DNA of 64,000 bases from Gammaproteobacteria bacterium (lineage in GTDB: Bacteria; Pseudomonadota; Gammaproteobacteria; Xanthomonadales; SZUA-36), in assembly GCA_021772915.1 (NCBI GenBank), contig JAJFLB010000053.1, positions 186,001 to 250,000 of the forward strand, in the 5' to 3' direction. Made by a program: the position numbers and the translations under genes. The notes below the pieces were generated by a model, which saw nothing but the letters and a program-made list of their open reading frames with translations, had not been told where the DNA came from and made no database searches. Positions 7,536 through 18,300 of the stretch are shown in pieces (position 1 is the first letter of the stretch; the number at the start of each line of letters is the position of its first letter).

Positions 7536-8937
7536 CCCTATTGGAAAGACGTGTTCCGTACCAGGCCAACGACAATGCCACCAGCATGGGTATATACCGC
7601 TCGACGATGTCACCGGGGGTATCGGCGGTCCAACTTAAAATTACAGTCAGAATGAAACCTGAAGCCATGGCGCCGAGCCGCCAATCTGACCGGACCGGGC
7701 CGCGCCAAAGCGTAATAATCAATAATGGACCAAAGGCGGCGGCCAGCGCTTGCCAGGCAAACAGCACACGGCTGAATATGGCTTGTGGAGAGAAAACCGC
7801 CAGCGCAATGGCCGCCAGACCAATGGCCAATACCACCAGACGTGCCTGCCTGAGGCTTTGCCGGGTGGTTGACTTTCCATTATGTAAATCATGACTGACG
7901 CTGGCTGCGGCTACCAGCAGTTGACTGTCAGCGGTGGACATGATGGCTGACAGAATGGCCGACACCATGATGCCAGCCAGAATCGACGGCAGTAGCAGTG
8001 TAGCCAGCGCGAATAAGACCTGTTCACCATCACCCAGTGCGGTGACCAGAATTCGTCCGCACCAGCCAAGGATCACCATGCCGGTGTAAATGGTTATTGC
8101 CCAGCCAATGGCGATTATCCGGGCTGTGGGAATGGCACTGCGGTTCTTAATTGCCATAAAGCGATTCACGACATGAGGCTGACCGGGATAGCCGAGACCA
8201 ATTCCGGCTAAACCCACCACGAAACCAATGCCTGCGGCGAGACTTTCCTGTCCTGTCCACATCCATAGCAGTGAAGTTTCATCGGTGCTGAGGCTCGCGA
8301 TCAGTTCGCCCGGACCACCAATGGCAAGCAAGGCAATTATCGGTAACAGCAAGGCGCTTAGTGCCATTAATATGCCTTGTAAACTATCGGTAATACTGGC
8401 AGCCCAAAAACCTCCGAGCATGACATAGGTCAGCACAATGATTGCTCCGAGTACGATTGCGGTTACCGGGCTCATACCAAGGGCTGTGGCAAAGGTATGT
8501 CCGGCGGCCTGGAACTGTGCTGCAACATAGAATGTAAACGAGAACAGGATGATACCGGTGCCAAGGAATATGATAATTTTACGATTAGGCTCACCGCGTG
8601 GTCCGGCCAGAAATTCTGTCAGGGTCAAAGCCTTGTTATCGCGGCTTTGCTGCCATAATCGCGGTGCCACCCAATACCAGTTGATGAAAAAACCCAGTAG
8701 TGTAGAAGGCACTAACCAAATGGCAGGAAGGCCCCAGGCAAATGCGGCCCCGGAGACACCCAGCAAGCTCCAGGCGGAAGACGAACTCGCGGAGGCACTC
8801 AAGGCCGCAACGGTAGCACCGAGTTTGCGGCCACCGAGGTAGAAGTCTTCATTGTCAGCAGTTCGTTTGCTCGCCCACCAACCGATGGAGAGCAGCAGTA
8901 CCTGATAAAAAATCAATGTGGCGATAAGTGCATTCAT
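7507..8937 (-). CDS. sodium:solute symporter (SSS family, PutP-like)
   Basis: A 476-residue polytopic inner-membrane protein with about 12-13 hydrophobic segments. The N-terminus (WWASKRTADNEDFYLGGRKLG) and the ALSASASSSSAWSLLG helix are hallmark SSS sequences, as is GLGYPGQPHVVNRFMA in the middle. Members import proline, other amino acids, sugars or carboxylates with Na+; this one is closest in style to proline permease PutP, but the substrate is not fixed by sequence. Its last ten residues (ADGDARRDP and preceding Arg) are encoded by a REP-like hairpin, so the native C-terminus may have been replaced. It is transcribed divergently from the FKBP gene. Confidence 0.88.
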   Translation of the reverse strand: MNALIATLIFYQVLLLSIGWWASKRTADNEDFYLGGRKLGATVAALSASASSSSAWSLLGVSGAAFAWGLPAIWLVPSTLLGFFINWYWVAPRLWQQSRDNKALTLTEFLAGPRGEPNRKIIIFLGTGIILFSFTFYVAAQFQAAGHTFATALGMSPVTAIVLGAIIVLTYVMLGGFWAASITDSLQGILMALSALLLPIIALLAIGGPGELIASLSTDETSLLWMWTGQESLAAGIGFVVGLAGIGLGYPGQPHVVNRFMAIKNRSAIPTARIIAIGWAITIYTGMVILGWCGRILVTALGDGEQVLFALATLLLPSILAGIMVSAILSAIMSTADSQLLVAAASVSHDLHNGKSTTRQSLRQARLVVLAIGLAAIALAVFSPQAIFSRVLFAWQALAAAFGPLLIITLWRGPVRSDWRLGAMASGFILTVILSWTADTPGDIVERYIPMLVALSLAWYGTRLSNRADGDARRDP

Positions 8938-9031
8938 GGCATAAGAATAAGCCTGCTCAGCATTACTTTAAAGGAACATTTTGTTTGCGCATGAGGTCAG
9001 ATAAAGGGACAATTCGCCAATAATCTTTCAA

Positions 9032-9064
9032 ATCACCTATTTAATCACTCAGATTACCTATTTA
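9032..9064 (+). promoter_or_regulatory. 12-bp direct repeat upstream of the FKBP gene
   Basis: ATCACCTATTTA (9032-9043) and ATTACCTATTTA (9053-9064) differ at one base and are offset by 21 bp, two helical turns. They sit just before the ribosome-binding site (CGGAG) of the FKBP gene in the divergent promoter region with the symporter. They could be a tandem activator site; the binding protein is unknown. Confidence 0.3.
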
Positions 9065-9077
9065 CGGAGTACAACCA

Positions 9078-9770
9078 ATGATTTTATTTAGACTTTACGG
9101 ACTGGTGTTGACCGTTGTTATTTTTTCCGCCAACACCTGGGCCACTGAATTAAATACGGAACAGCAAAAACTGGGCTACATCATCGGTATGGATATTGGA
9201 AAGTCCTTGCGTCAGCAGGGCGCAGAAGTGGACCTGGATACGTTGATGGAAGCCATACGCACCACCTACAGAGGTGAGGAACAGGCAATGACCGATGAAG
9301 AAGCTGCGGCACTCCGCCAGGCGTACATACAGAAGATGCAGGCAGCCCAACAGGCTGAGACGTCTGCAGCCGGGGAGAAGAACCTTGCCGAAGGTCAGAA
9401 ATACTTGGCAGAAAATAAGACCAATGAAGGTGTGACAACCACCGACACCGGGCTGCAATACAAGGTAATGACCATGGGTGACGGCGCCAAACCAGCTGCA
9501 ACGGATACCGTCAAAGTCCATTATCGCGGAACCCTGTTAGATGGTACCGAGTTCGATAGTTCCTACGCCCGCAATGAACCCATTTCATTTGCTCTGAATC
9601 GAGTAATTGCAGGTTGGACGGAAGGTGTGCAACTGATGCCCGTGGGCAGTAAATTCATGTTTTATATTCCCCCTGGCCTGGGCTATGGTGAAGGTGGCGG
9701 TGGGCCAATCCCACCCAATTCGACCCTGATATTTGAGGTTGAATTGCTGGCAATTGAAGACCCACAATAG
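9078..9770 (+). CDS. FKBP-type peptidyl-prolyl cis-trans isomerase (FkpA/Mip-like), exported
   Basis: The 230-residue protein starts with a signal peptide (LYGLVLTVVIFSANTWA, cleavage near residue 22), so it acts in the periplasm. Residues about 25-110 form the helical FKBP_N dimerisation region (LGYIIGMDIGKSLRQQG), and about 130-226 the FKBP domain with VHYRGTLLDGTEFDSS, VIAGWTEGVQLMPVGSK and IPPNSTLIFEVELL. It is expected to catalyse proline isomerisation and act as a chaperone during envelope protein folding. It stands alone, 100 nt before the DUF2058 gene. Confidence 0.92.
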   Translation: MILFRLYGLVLTVVIFSANTWATELNTEQQKLGYIIGMDIGKSLRQQGAEVDLDTLMEAIRTTYRGEEQAMTDEEAAALRQAYIQKMQAAQQAETSAAGEKNLAEGQKYLAENKTNEGVTTTDTGLQYKVMTMGDGAKPAATDTVKVHYRGTLLDGTEFDSSYARNEPISFALNRVIAGWTEGVQLMPVGSKFMFYIPPGLGYGEGGGGPIPPNSTLIFEVELLAIEDPQ

Positions 9771-9877
9771 TTCTCACGCGGATGGCGCGCATCGAAAAGC
9801 GGCGCGGTTGGAGTTGGTGTACATGAGTCATCCCCGGGATGACTTCAATCCAGACCGCACTGACTTTCGAGGCAGTT

Positions 9878-10408
9878 ATGGGTAAGAGTCTGAAAGACCA
9901 GTTACTGGATCTTGAATTGGGTCTGAAACCGGCCCAAAGCAGCATCGGGAGGAAAGCAGGCAAATCCCAACCGCACGCAACCGGGGCCAAGTCGGATGAC
10001 AATGATATTTCCCTGCACCAGGCTTACCGCATTCGCAACCAGCAAGAACGTCAACAAAAAGAAGAAGCGGCTGCCATCAAGCGGGAGCGGCTTCGTCTTC
10101 GACGCGAAACCAACCAGAGAATTCGCAAACTTGTGGACGAGTTCGCCATACGTGATAAAACGGCTGACAGTAAACGTAATTTTCTGTTTAAGGGCAGGAT
10201 TCGCAGCGTTTTGGCGACAACCGAACAGATTCGGGCCATCAACGAGGCGGTTTTGGGTATCGTGTATTTAGGCGGCAATTACTACTTGATGCCGATAAAT
10301 AAAGTCACACAAATACGGCAGTTTGCACCAGAACATGTGCCGGATCTTCAAACGGGCGATACACAGGATGAAGAAGACCACCCGGTGCCTGACGACCTGA
10401 TCTGGTGA
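9878..10408 (+). CDS. DUF2058 family protein (YaiL-like)
   Basis: A 176-residue, highly charged cytoplasmic protein. I start at the ATG at 9878 (MGKSLKDQLLDLEL), which has GAGG 6 nt upstream and matches the usual family start; the reading frame extends to 9839 without a better site. A basic, glutamine-rich coiled-coil-like stretch (QQERQQKEEAAAIKRERL) spans about residues 50-90. A compact C-terminal part with YYLMPINKV follows, and the protein ends PDDLIW, as family members do. No biochemical role is established. It converges with metH. Confidence 0.82.
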   Translation: MGKSLKDQLLDLELGLKPAQSSIGRKAGKSQPHATGAKSDDNDISLHQAYRIRNQQERQQKEEAAAIKRERLRLRRETNQRIRKLVDEFAIRDKTADSKRNFLFKGRIRSVLATTEQIRAINEAVLGIVYLGGNYYLMPINKVTQIRQFAPEHVPDLQTGDTQDEEDHPVPDDLIW

Positions 10409-10426
10409 AATGCAGGCTGAGAGGAT

Positions 10427-13400
10427 CTACAACACAATGTTTGCTGACAGCAATCTGCGGGCCTGTTGTGGATTGATTGTTTTTCGCTCGGCGTAGTCCA
10501 GCAACTGGTCTTCGAGAATATTGCCTAAAACAAAATATGTGCTTTGTGGGTGGGCAAAGTAGTACCCCGACACTGATGCGGCGGGCAACATGGCAAATCC
10601 ACTGGTAAGCTGCATTCCGGAGTTTTTTTCGGCTTCCAGTAGTGCAAAGATTTTTTCTTTCTCACTGTGGTCGGGACAGGCAGGGTAACCCGGGGCAGGG
10701 CGTATGCCACGATAGTCTTCGGCAATCAAGGCCTCGTTATCCAGGGACTCACCCTGGTCATATCCCCACAGTGCCTGACGCACCAGGCGGTGACTGTGCT
10801 CAGCCAGCGCCTCGGCGAGACGGTCGGCAAGCGCCTTGAGCAAGATAGAAGAATAGTCGTCATGTTCTTCATCGAATTCAGCCAGCTTTGTTTCAATTCC
10901 CAGGCCGGCTGTAACCGCAAACAGACCTATGTGATCTTCGAGTCCTGCTGTGGCCGGGGCGATAAAGTCCGCCAGGCAGCGGTTATGACGACCACTGGCC
11001 TTGGGCTTTTGCTGGCGCAGGAAGTTCAGGCGCTGGCGCTCGGTGTTACGCGCACCGTCGGTGTAGACAATGACGTCATCGCCATCGGTTGCGGCTGGGA
11101 AAATACCGATCGTTGCACGCGCCATCAGCCATTTTTCCGCAACAATGCTTTGCAGCATGGTTTGCGCATCCGTAAACAAACTGCGCGCTGCCTCACCCTT
11201 ATCTGCGTGTTCAAGAATCTCTGGGTAGCGTCCCTGCATTTCCCAGGTTTGAAAAAAGGGTGTCCAGTCGATTAACGGGATCAGTTCTTTCAGTGCTACA
11301 TCGTCAAAAACGCTCAAACCGGGATTGATTGGCTGGCTGATGTCATCTTTGCGCCACTTGGGTGCAAAAGCATTATTGCGGGCCTTTTGCAGACTTAGGG
11401 GCGGTTTTCGCGAACTACCCTTTGCCCGTCGTTCACGCAGTTCAGTGTAATTTTGAGCCACCGTCTCGGTCAGCTTTTCACGCTCTTTCTCATTACTGAG
11501 CTTACTGGCTACGCCAACAGCGCGGGACGCGTCCTTGACCCAGAAAACGCCGCTGGAATATTCCGGGTCAATGCGCAAGGCTGTATGCAAAGGCGAGGTG
11601 GTCGCTCCACCGATCATCAATGGCTGGTGCATACCACGGCGTTCCATCTCGGCGGCCACGTAACGCATCTCTTCCAGTGATGGGGTAATCAAACCGGACA
11701 AGCCGATGATATCGACGTTCTCCCGGGTGGCTGCTTCCAGGATAGCCTCAGAAGACACCATGACACCCAGGTCGATTACCTCGTAGTTATTGCAACCAAG
11801 TACAACACCTACAATGTTCTTGCCGATGTCGTGCACATCACCTTTGACGGTTGCCATCAATATGCGGGTTGATCGCTTGTTGCCGACGCCGGCACGGCGT
11901 TTCTCCTCCTCGATATATGGGATCAGCACGGCCACCGCCTGTTTCATTACACGCGCGCTTTTAACCACCTGCGGCAGGAACATCTTTCCGTCGCCAAATA
12001 GATCTCCGACGATGTTCATGCCGTCCATCAGCGACCCTTCAATGACATCCAGGGCCTGTGCCGACTGCAGTCGGGCTTCTTCAGTGTCTTCCTTGATAAA
12101 GGTATTAATGCCTTTGACCAGTGCGTGCTTCAGACGCTCCTGCACCGGGTCCTGACGCCAGGCCTCGTCTTGAGTCTCCGTCTTGTCAACACCCTGGAAT
12201 TTCTGGGCCAACTCCAACAGACGGTCGGTACCGTCAGGGCGTCGGTTCAGCACGACATCTTCAACCGCCAAACGCAAGTCAGGGTCGATCTCGTCATAAA
12301 CTTCCAACTGACCTGCATTGACGATACCCATATCCATGCCTGCGTGAACGGCGTGATACAGGAATACGCTGTGGATGGCTTCCCGCACCCGGTCCTGCCC
12401 CCTGAAAGAGAACGAAATATTGCTGACCCCGCCGGAAATCAGTGCACCAGGACAGGATTTTTTGATTTGTCGAGTGGCTTCAATAAAATCCAGCCCGTAG
12501 CTATTGTGTTCTTTGATACCGGTAGCAATGGCGAAAATATTCGGATCGAAGATGATATCCTCAGGTGGAAAGCCAACTTCCCGTGTCAACAAGTACCAGG
12601 CCCGTTGGCAAAAGCTGACGCGTTTGTCCAATGTGTCTGCCTGCCCGGATTCATCAAAAGCCATTACGATGACGGCGGCGCCAAAGCGTAAAATTGTGCG
12701 GGCCCTGGCGATGAACTCTGCTTCACCTTCCTTGAGGCTGATTGAGTTGACCACACCCTTACCCTGCAAGCAGGCCAGACCGGCTTCGAGAACATCCCAG
12801 CGGGATGAATCCAGCATCACCGGAACCCGGGCGATGTCCGGCTCGGAAGCAATCTGGTGTAAGAAGCGTGTCATGGTCGCTTTGCCGTCAAGCAAGCCTT
12901 CGTCCATATTGATATCAATGATCTGTGCGCCGTTTTCAATCTGCTGTCTTGCAACCGCGACGGCGGCCTCAAAATCATCAGCCTGAATAAGACGTCGGAA
13001 TATAGCGGATCCGGTAACGTTGGTACGTTCGCCGATATTAACGAAATTCAGTTCCGGTGTGATTGTCAGCAGTTCCAGACCAGACAGCTGGCAATAAGGA
13101 CTCGTGTCCCGGGGTGCTCTGGGGGGCTGGTTTTCCAAGGCTTCAGCAATTGCCTGCACATGTTCTGGTCTGGTGCCACAGCACCCACCTGCGAGATTTA
13201 TCAGACCACTGGTCGCAAACTCAGCTATCACGGTAGCCATATTCGCAGGTGTGTCGTCGTATTCGCCCAGCTCGTTTGGCAATCCGGCATTGGGGTGGAC
13301 ACTGACCGGGCAATCTGCAATGCGAGACAGCTCCTGCAGCCACGGTCGTAGCTCGGTGGCGCCGAGGGCGCAATTGAGACCGATGCTAAGGGGTTTTGCG

Positions 13401-14131
13401 TGGCGTACGGAGTTCCAGAATGCTGCCACCGTCTGTCCCGAAAGTGTACGCCCGCTGGCGTCCGTAATGGTGCCGGATATCATTACCGGCAGACGGTAGC
13501 CCAGGTTGGTAAAAACGTCGTCAATGGCCACCAGTGCAGCTTTGCAATTGAGTGTGTCGAACACGGTTTCGACCATCAGTATGTCGACTCCACCCTCGAC
13601 CAGTCCGCTCACAGCTTCAGCATATGAGGTCCGTAATTCAGCAAAGCTCGTATTACGAAAGTCCGGCCGGTTGACGTCAGGCGATAACGAGGCGGTACGG
13701 TTGGTTGGGCCCAGTGCACCAACCACGAATCGGGGTTTCTCAGGTGTTTTTGTGGTAAACCTGTCTGCCTCCGCACGCGCCAGTTGTGCGGCTGCGAAAT
13801 TCAGCTCTTTGACCAGTCGTTCCATACCATAATCGGCTTGCGAAATGCTGGTGCTGGTGAACGTATTGGTTTCAATTAAATCCGCGCCGGCCTGCAGGAA
13901 AGTCCTGTGGATACTCTTGATCTTGTCGGCCTGCGTGAGGCTCAACAGGTCGTTGTTTCCCCGCAGGGGTTTGGGGTGATCCCTGAAACGTTTACCGCGA
14001 AAGTCGTTCTCATCAAGTTCAAGCGCCTGGATCATGGTTCCCATTGCGCCGTCAAGAATGAGTATACGTTCACTCAGCAGCTTCTCTAGACGCTTGGCGT
14101 CACGTGGGTCTTTGTAGGCTTGCAAATACAT
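10427..14131 (-). CDS. metH: cobalamin-dependent methionine synthase
   Basis: MetH (1,234 aa, full length) transfers the methyl group of 5-methyltetrahydrofolate to homocysteine through cobalamin. The modules are in the canonical order: homocysteine domain (about 20-340, [10 protein letters not shown], zinc cysteines in [12 protein letters not shown]), pterin domain (about 355-620, [13 protein letters not shown]), cap and B12 domains (about 650-890, with [12 protein letters not shown] carrying the cobalt-ligand His), and the SAM-binding reactivation domain (about 920-1234, with [15 protein letters not shown]). It lies 22 nt downstream of an ArsR-methyltransferase gene on the same strand, so the two are probably co-transcribed. 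Confidence 0.97.
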   Translation of the reverse strand: MYLQAYKDPRDAKRLEKLLSERILILDGAMGTMIQALELDENDFRGKRFRDHPKPLRGNNDLLSLTQADKIKSIHRTFLQAGADLIETNTFTSTSISQADYGMERLVKELNFAAAQLARAEADRFTTKTPEKPRFVVGALGPTNRTASLSPDVNRPDFRNTSFAELRTSYAEAVSGLVEGGVDILMVETVFDTLNCKAALVAIDDVFTNLGYRLPVMISGTITDASGRTLSGQTVAAFWNSVRHAKPLSIGLNCALGATELRPWLQELSRIADCPVSVHPNAGLPNELGEYDDTPANMATVIAEFATSGLINLAGGCCGTRPEHVQAIAEALENQPPRAPRDTSPYCQLSGLELLTITPELNFVNIGERTNVTGSAIFRRLIQADDFEAAVAVARQQIENGAQIIDINMDEGLLDGKATMTRFLHQIASEPDIARVPVMLDSSRWDVLEAGLACLQGKGVVNSISLKEGEAEFIARARTILRFGAAVIVMAFDESGQADTLDKRVSFCQRAWYLLTREVGFPPEDIIFDPNIFAIATGIKEHNSYGLDFIEATRQIKKSCPGALISGGVSNISFSFRGQDRVREAIHSVFLYHAVHAGMDMGIVNAGQLEVYDEIDPDLRLAVEDVVLNRRPDGTDRLLELAQKFQGVDKTETQDEAWRQDPVQERLKHALVKGINTFIKEDTEEARLQSAQALDVIEGSLMDGMNIVGDLFGDGKMFLPQVVKSARVMKQAVAVLIPYIEEEKRRAGVGNKRSTRILMATVKGDVHDIGKNIVGVVLGCNNYEVIDLGVMVSSEAILEAATRENVDIIGLSGLITPSLEEMRYVAAEMERRGMHQPLMIGGATTSPLHTALRIDPEYSSGVFWVKDASRAVGVASKLSNEKEREKLTETVAQNYTELRERRAKGSSRKPPLSLQKARNNAFAPKWRKDDISQPINPGLSVFDDVALKELIPLIDWTPFFQTWEMQGRYPEILEHADKGEAARSLFTDAQTMLQSIVAEKWLMARATIGIFPAATDGDDVIVYTDGARNTERQRLNFLRQQKPKASGRHNRCLADFIAPATAGLEDHIGLFAVTAGLGIETKLAEFDEEHDDYSSILLKALADRLAEALAEHSHRLVRQALWGYDQGESLDNEALIAEDYRGIRPAPGYPACPDHSEKEKIFALLEAEKNSGMQLTSGFAMLPAASVSGYYFAHPQSTYFVLGNILEDQLLDYAERKTINPQQARRLLSANIVL

Positions 14132-14153
14132 TTTGGTGGCTGTCCGCTCTTGT

Positions 14154-15086
14154 CTAAGGGGCTTTGCGGGCGATTAGTGTCAACACCTCAAAATTGGGTG
14201 TACGTTTCTCAATAGTCGATATCTGGAGGACGATAGGGTCAAGACCATTGGCTACGCAATGCTTTTGCAGTTCCGTCTCCGTGAAACCAAGATTCACATG
14301 GTTATAGGGTGCTACGGCATTCTTGTGTGAGTGTTTACGCAAGGTCACTGCCAGCAAAAGACCACCGGGCCGCAATACACGACTCGCTTGATCGAATACC
14401 AAGCTTGGTCTTTTTGTGTAAGTTAATGCGTGCATCAGCAGTACGGTGTCGATTGATGCTCTAGCTACTGGAAGTGCGTGCATGTCACCGTGTTCGAAAC
14501 TTACATTCTTGTGATTGCGCAGACGACGTTTGCCGGCTGTCACAACTCTTTGACTGATGTCCAGGCATTTGATGCTACGTGCGCGCGGCGCCAGTAAATC
14601 CGCCAGTACGCCATCACCCGATGCGATATCCAACACATCACCCAACTCGAGAAGCTGTACGATGGCGCGGCTGGTTGCTTCCCAGGTTCGCCCCGGTGAG
14701 TAGTGACGTTCCATGTCTCCAGCGACGCTGTCGGCCCAACTGGAATTACCGTAGCGCGCGTTGAGCGTTGGTGAGATACGTTCGATGTCCTGTTGGATCA
14801 ACGGGTCGGAGGTGTCAGAGCGCAGCAACAGCCATAGCTGCTTCAGGCCTGGGTCGGATATTTCCGTAGACATCCGGTAATAAACGAATACGCCCTCACG
14901 CCGATCACTGACCAGGCCCGCCTTTTTTAGTTTCGCCAGATGGGTTGATACACGTGGTTGTGCCAGTTGGGTAATGGCCGCTAACTCGGCCACACTCAAT
15001 TCTTCGCGGTCAACCAGCATCAGCAAGCGCAATCGAGTGCTGTCTGCGAGTAAACGAAAATGTTGTGAAGTGTGCTGTAAGTCCAT
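14154..15086 (-). CDS. ArsR-family HTH regulator fused to a class I SAM methyltransferase domain
   Basis: The first ~95 of 310 residues form an ArsR winged helix ([23 protein letters not shown], then [23 protein letters not shown]). Residues about 130-300 form a Rossmann methyltransferase with motif [16 protein letters not shown], and [10 protein letters not shown] and [12 protein letters not shown] motifs. No arsenic-type CVC metal site is visible. Fusions of this type lie beside methionine-cycle genes in many proteobacteria. Placement directly before metH suggests it senses SAM or S-adenosylhomocysteine and controls the operon (inference). Nested palindromes at 15097-15128, just before its start, are a likely operator. 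Confidence 0.9.
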   Translation of the reverse strand: MDLQHTSQHFRLLADSTRLRLLMLVDREELSVAELAAITQLAQPRVSTHLAKLKKAGLVSDRREGVFVYYRMSTEISDPGLKQLWLLLRSDTSDPLIQQDIERISPTLNARYGNSSWADSVAGDMERHYSPGRTWEATSRAIVQLLELGDVLDIASGDGVLADLLAPRARSIKCLDISQRVVTAGKRRLRNHKNVSFEHGDMHALPVARASIDTVLLMHALTYTKRPSLVFDQASRVLRPGGLLLAVTLRKHSHKNAVAPYNHVNLGFTETELQKHCVANGLDPIVLQISTIEKRTPNFEVLTLIARKAP

Positions 15087-15096
15087 CTTTATTGCT

Positions 15097-15128
15097 ATAT
15101 ATCCTTCTATCTTGATTTAAAGATATAT
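15097..15128. promoter_or_regulatory. nested AT-rich palindromes, probable ArsR-type operator
   Basis: ATATATC (15097-15103) pairs with GATATAT (15122-15128), and inside it TATCTT (15108-15113) pairs with AAGATA (15120-15125). The site is 10 nt before the start of the ArsR-methyltransferase gene, where an autoregulatory site would be expected. Dyads of this size fit dimeric ArsR proteins. The binder is inferred from position only. Confidence 0.5.
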
Positions 15129-15330
15129 TAGAGGTTAACCAGTCAGACAGCCTGGGTCAACCGGTGATAATGATAACCTTGCTCATGCGCAGCAGATTTT
15201 AGTGGGCTAATGGTTCCAGTCATGTTGGTCCCAGCCCGTCACCGGACCTGTTTGTGCCAACAAAAGCAATGTGTCCCGTGGTTAAAGCCTTTATAATTTC
15301 GAGCAGAGTTTTTTGCGTGGTGGAGAACCA

Positions 15331-18300
15331 ATGCAGGCCAACGACCAAGCAAGCAAGCAATCATTTGTCGAGCAGATTAAGACTGTTTTGGCCAATCGTA
15401 TGGCGAGCCGGGTAGCCAGGCGGGCAGCGTTTTTTACCGATGCATTTTTTCAAAGGGTTCCCCTTGCAGATCTGAGCAAGGAGACGCCGGTCATGATGGC
15501 CACCATGGTGGCTCGGCAGCTCGATTTCTTTCAACAGCGTGTATCTGGTGAATTATTGGTCCGGGTATTCAATGCGGTAAAAGAAACCGATGGCTGGGAC
15601 AGTGAACATACTATTGTCGAATTGGCCAATGATGACATGCCGTTTTTGGTAGGTACGGCCAGCCTGGTCATGCAGGAATTGAGTCTTGGCGTGCATTTGA
15701 TAGTCCATCCGGTGTTGAACGTTGAACGCGATTCAGTTGGCGAGCTGAAAGCTTTTCACGCCAGCGCCAGCAAGCAACACCCGACAGAGTCGTTTATCCA
15801 CCTCCATATTGATAAACAAACTGACCCGGCAGTACTTGCATTGGTGGAGTCCCGTCTGAAGTCGCGGATGGCCGTAGTGCGCGATACTGTTGTGGATTGG
15901 CGATCCATGAAAGAGCATTTTGAACTCGCCATTGAGGAGTTCGGAGTACATGCACCGGATTTGGACCCGGCAGTTAGAAAGCAGTGTGTAGAATTCCTGA
16001 AGTGGGCCGGTGATGACCGCTTCATATTTATCGGTGCACGTGATTATGACATCGTCCAGGATGGTGACACCGCCCTGTTGAATGTCGTCAGTGGTACCGG
16101 CCAGGGTCTGCTGCGTGAACATGGTAAGACCATATTGAGCCGACCGATTGTTTCTTTAAGTGACGAGGCGCGATTTAATCCAAGTGCTCCGCTGGTAATT
16201 ACCAAGGCCAACACACGTGCGCCGCTACACCGTAGCGGCTATATGGACTACATCGGCGTACTGCGCTTTGACGAAGCCGGAAAGGTGATTGGTGAGTACC
16301 GCTTTATTGGTCTGTTTACATCCAACGCCTATATGCAGCGTGTCTCTTCTGTACCACTGGTGCGTATGAAAGTGAAGACGGTACTGAAGAATTCTGGTTT
16401 GCCCAAAGATCACCATGCCTGGAAATCCCTGCTACATATCATTGAAACACTACCGCGTGACGATTTACTGCAAGCCAGCAGTACGGAACTATTGGCCATA
16501 GCGACGGGTGTGCTCGATTTACAGGAGCGTCAGGGTGTCCGTTTGTTCATTCGCAGGGAGCGCTTTGGCCGATTTTTTTCCTGCCTGGTTTATCTCCCCA
16601 GAGATCATTTCAACACAGAAAATAGGGAAAAAATACAACGCATTTTGAAACGGGCGATGAAGGGCAAAAAACTGGATTACGTGGTGCAGGTTTCAGAATC
16701 TGTACTGGCCCGTTTACAGGTCATCATTCGGCCAAAAGCAGGTACGGATCCCAGACCTGACGTACGTGTTCTCGAGGGCAAGATTATTCATGCCCTGCGC
16801 TCATGGAACGAAGAGCTGACTACCATCCTGATTCAAAAGCACGGAGAGGAAACCGGACTGCAGTGGGGCAAAAAGTATGGTGAGGCCTTTCCTGCTGCCT
16901 ACATCGAAGATGTATCTCCCTGGGTGGCGGCGTTTGATGTCGAGAAAATCGCCGCGCTGACAGATGTGCATGATCTCCAGCTAAGCCTGTACCGCCCCAG
17001 AGCCAGGGAGAGTAATCTGATCCGCTTCAAGATTTTCAAACTTGAACGTTCAATTCCGTTGTCACACGTCCTGCCCATGCTTGAAGACATGGGACTGCAT
17101 ATTGTCAGTGAACGCCCCTACGAGCTGAAATTCGACCAGGGGGCGTCTGTGTGGGTACAGGATTTCGACATGGTTTATGGTCGTGGAAAGGACCTTGATT
17201 TAGAGATGGTGCGTGAAAATTTCCAGCAGACCTTTGAAAATACCTGGCGGGGGGTCACGCTGAGCGATGGGTTTAATGGTCTTGTTCTCGCCTGTCAATT
17301 GCATTGGCGACAGGTCAAGATGATCCGGGCCTATTGCAGGTACCTGTTACAGGCGGGTATCACCTATTCCCAGGCATACATGGAGGAAACCCTGGCCAGA
17401 CATCCATTAATGGCGCGCTTGCTGGTCGAGTTGTTCAATGCCATGTTTGATCCCGCATGTGGTACTGAGAGTGATTACCGCAAGGAGTTGGCTGCCAAGA
17501 ACTTGCAGCGGACCCTGTTTGGTTTATCGACCATTAAACGCTGTGATGACAACGTGTTACTGGAATTGCTAGACACTGCAGTGAAGGCACGGCAAGAAGA
17601 TCGTGTCACGCAAGTTGCCACCATCAAGAAAGTGTTCAACCTTGCGCTGGCCAGGGTCAACAGCCTGGATGAAGACCGTATACTGTCTTCTTTTTATGAG
17701 GTGATCAAGGCCACTTTACGAACCAACTTCTACCAACAGGCGGAGGACGGTAAGGTACTCGAATACATGAGTTTCAAACTTGACTCGGCGAAAGTACCCA
17801 GCTTGCCAAAACCCGTCCCATTCAGAGAGATATGGGTATTTTCTGCGGCCATGGAAGGTATCCACCTGCGTGGTGGCACGGTGGCGCGTGGTGGTTTGCG
17901 TTGGTCCGACCGCAAGGAGGATTTCAGAACCGAAGTACTGGGCTTGATGAAAGCACAGAACGTCAAGAACACCATCATTGTGCCGGTGGGTGCCAAGGGT
18001 GGGTTTGTCGTTAAACATTTGCCACAAAATGGCAGTCGTGACGATATAATGGCTGAAGTGACTAAATGTTATCGTATATTTATTAATGGGTTACTAGATA
18101 TTACAGATAATTTAGATGAGGATAATATTGTACCACCCAAGGGACTGATCCGATGTGATGGCGACGATCCTTACCTGGTTGTTGCCGCTGATAAGGGCAC
18201 CGCAACATTTTCTGACACTGCCAACGAGATCGCAGTGGAGCGTCGCTTTTGGCTGGATGATGCTTTTGCTTCTGGCGGTTCAGTTGGATATGACCACAAG

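Noticed and set aside
7275-7613. In-frame upstream extension of the small gene at 7038-7274
   Set aside because: It runs through REP hairpins and has no start signal; the promoter at 7319-7346 lies inside it.
12125-12691. Long plus-strand open frame within metH
   Set aside because: Antisense shadow of a conserved gene; no recognisable product.
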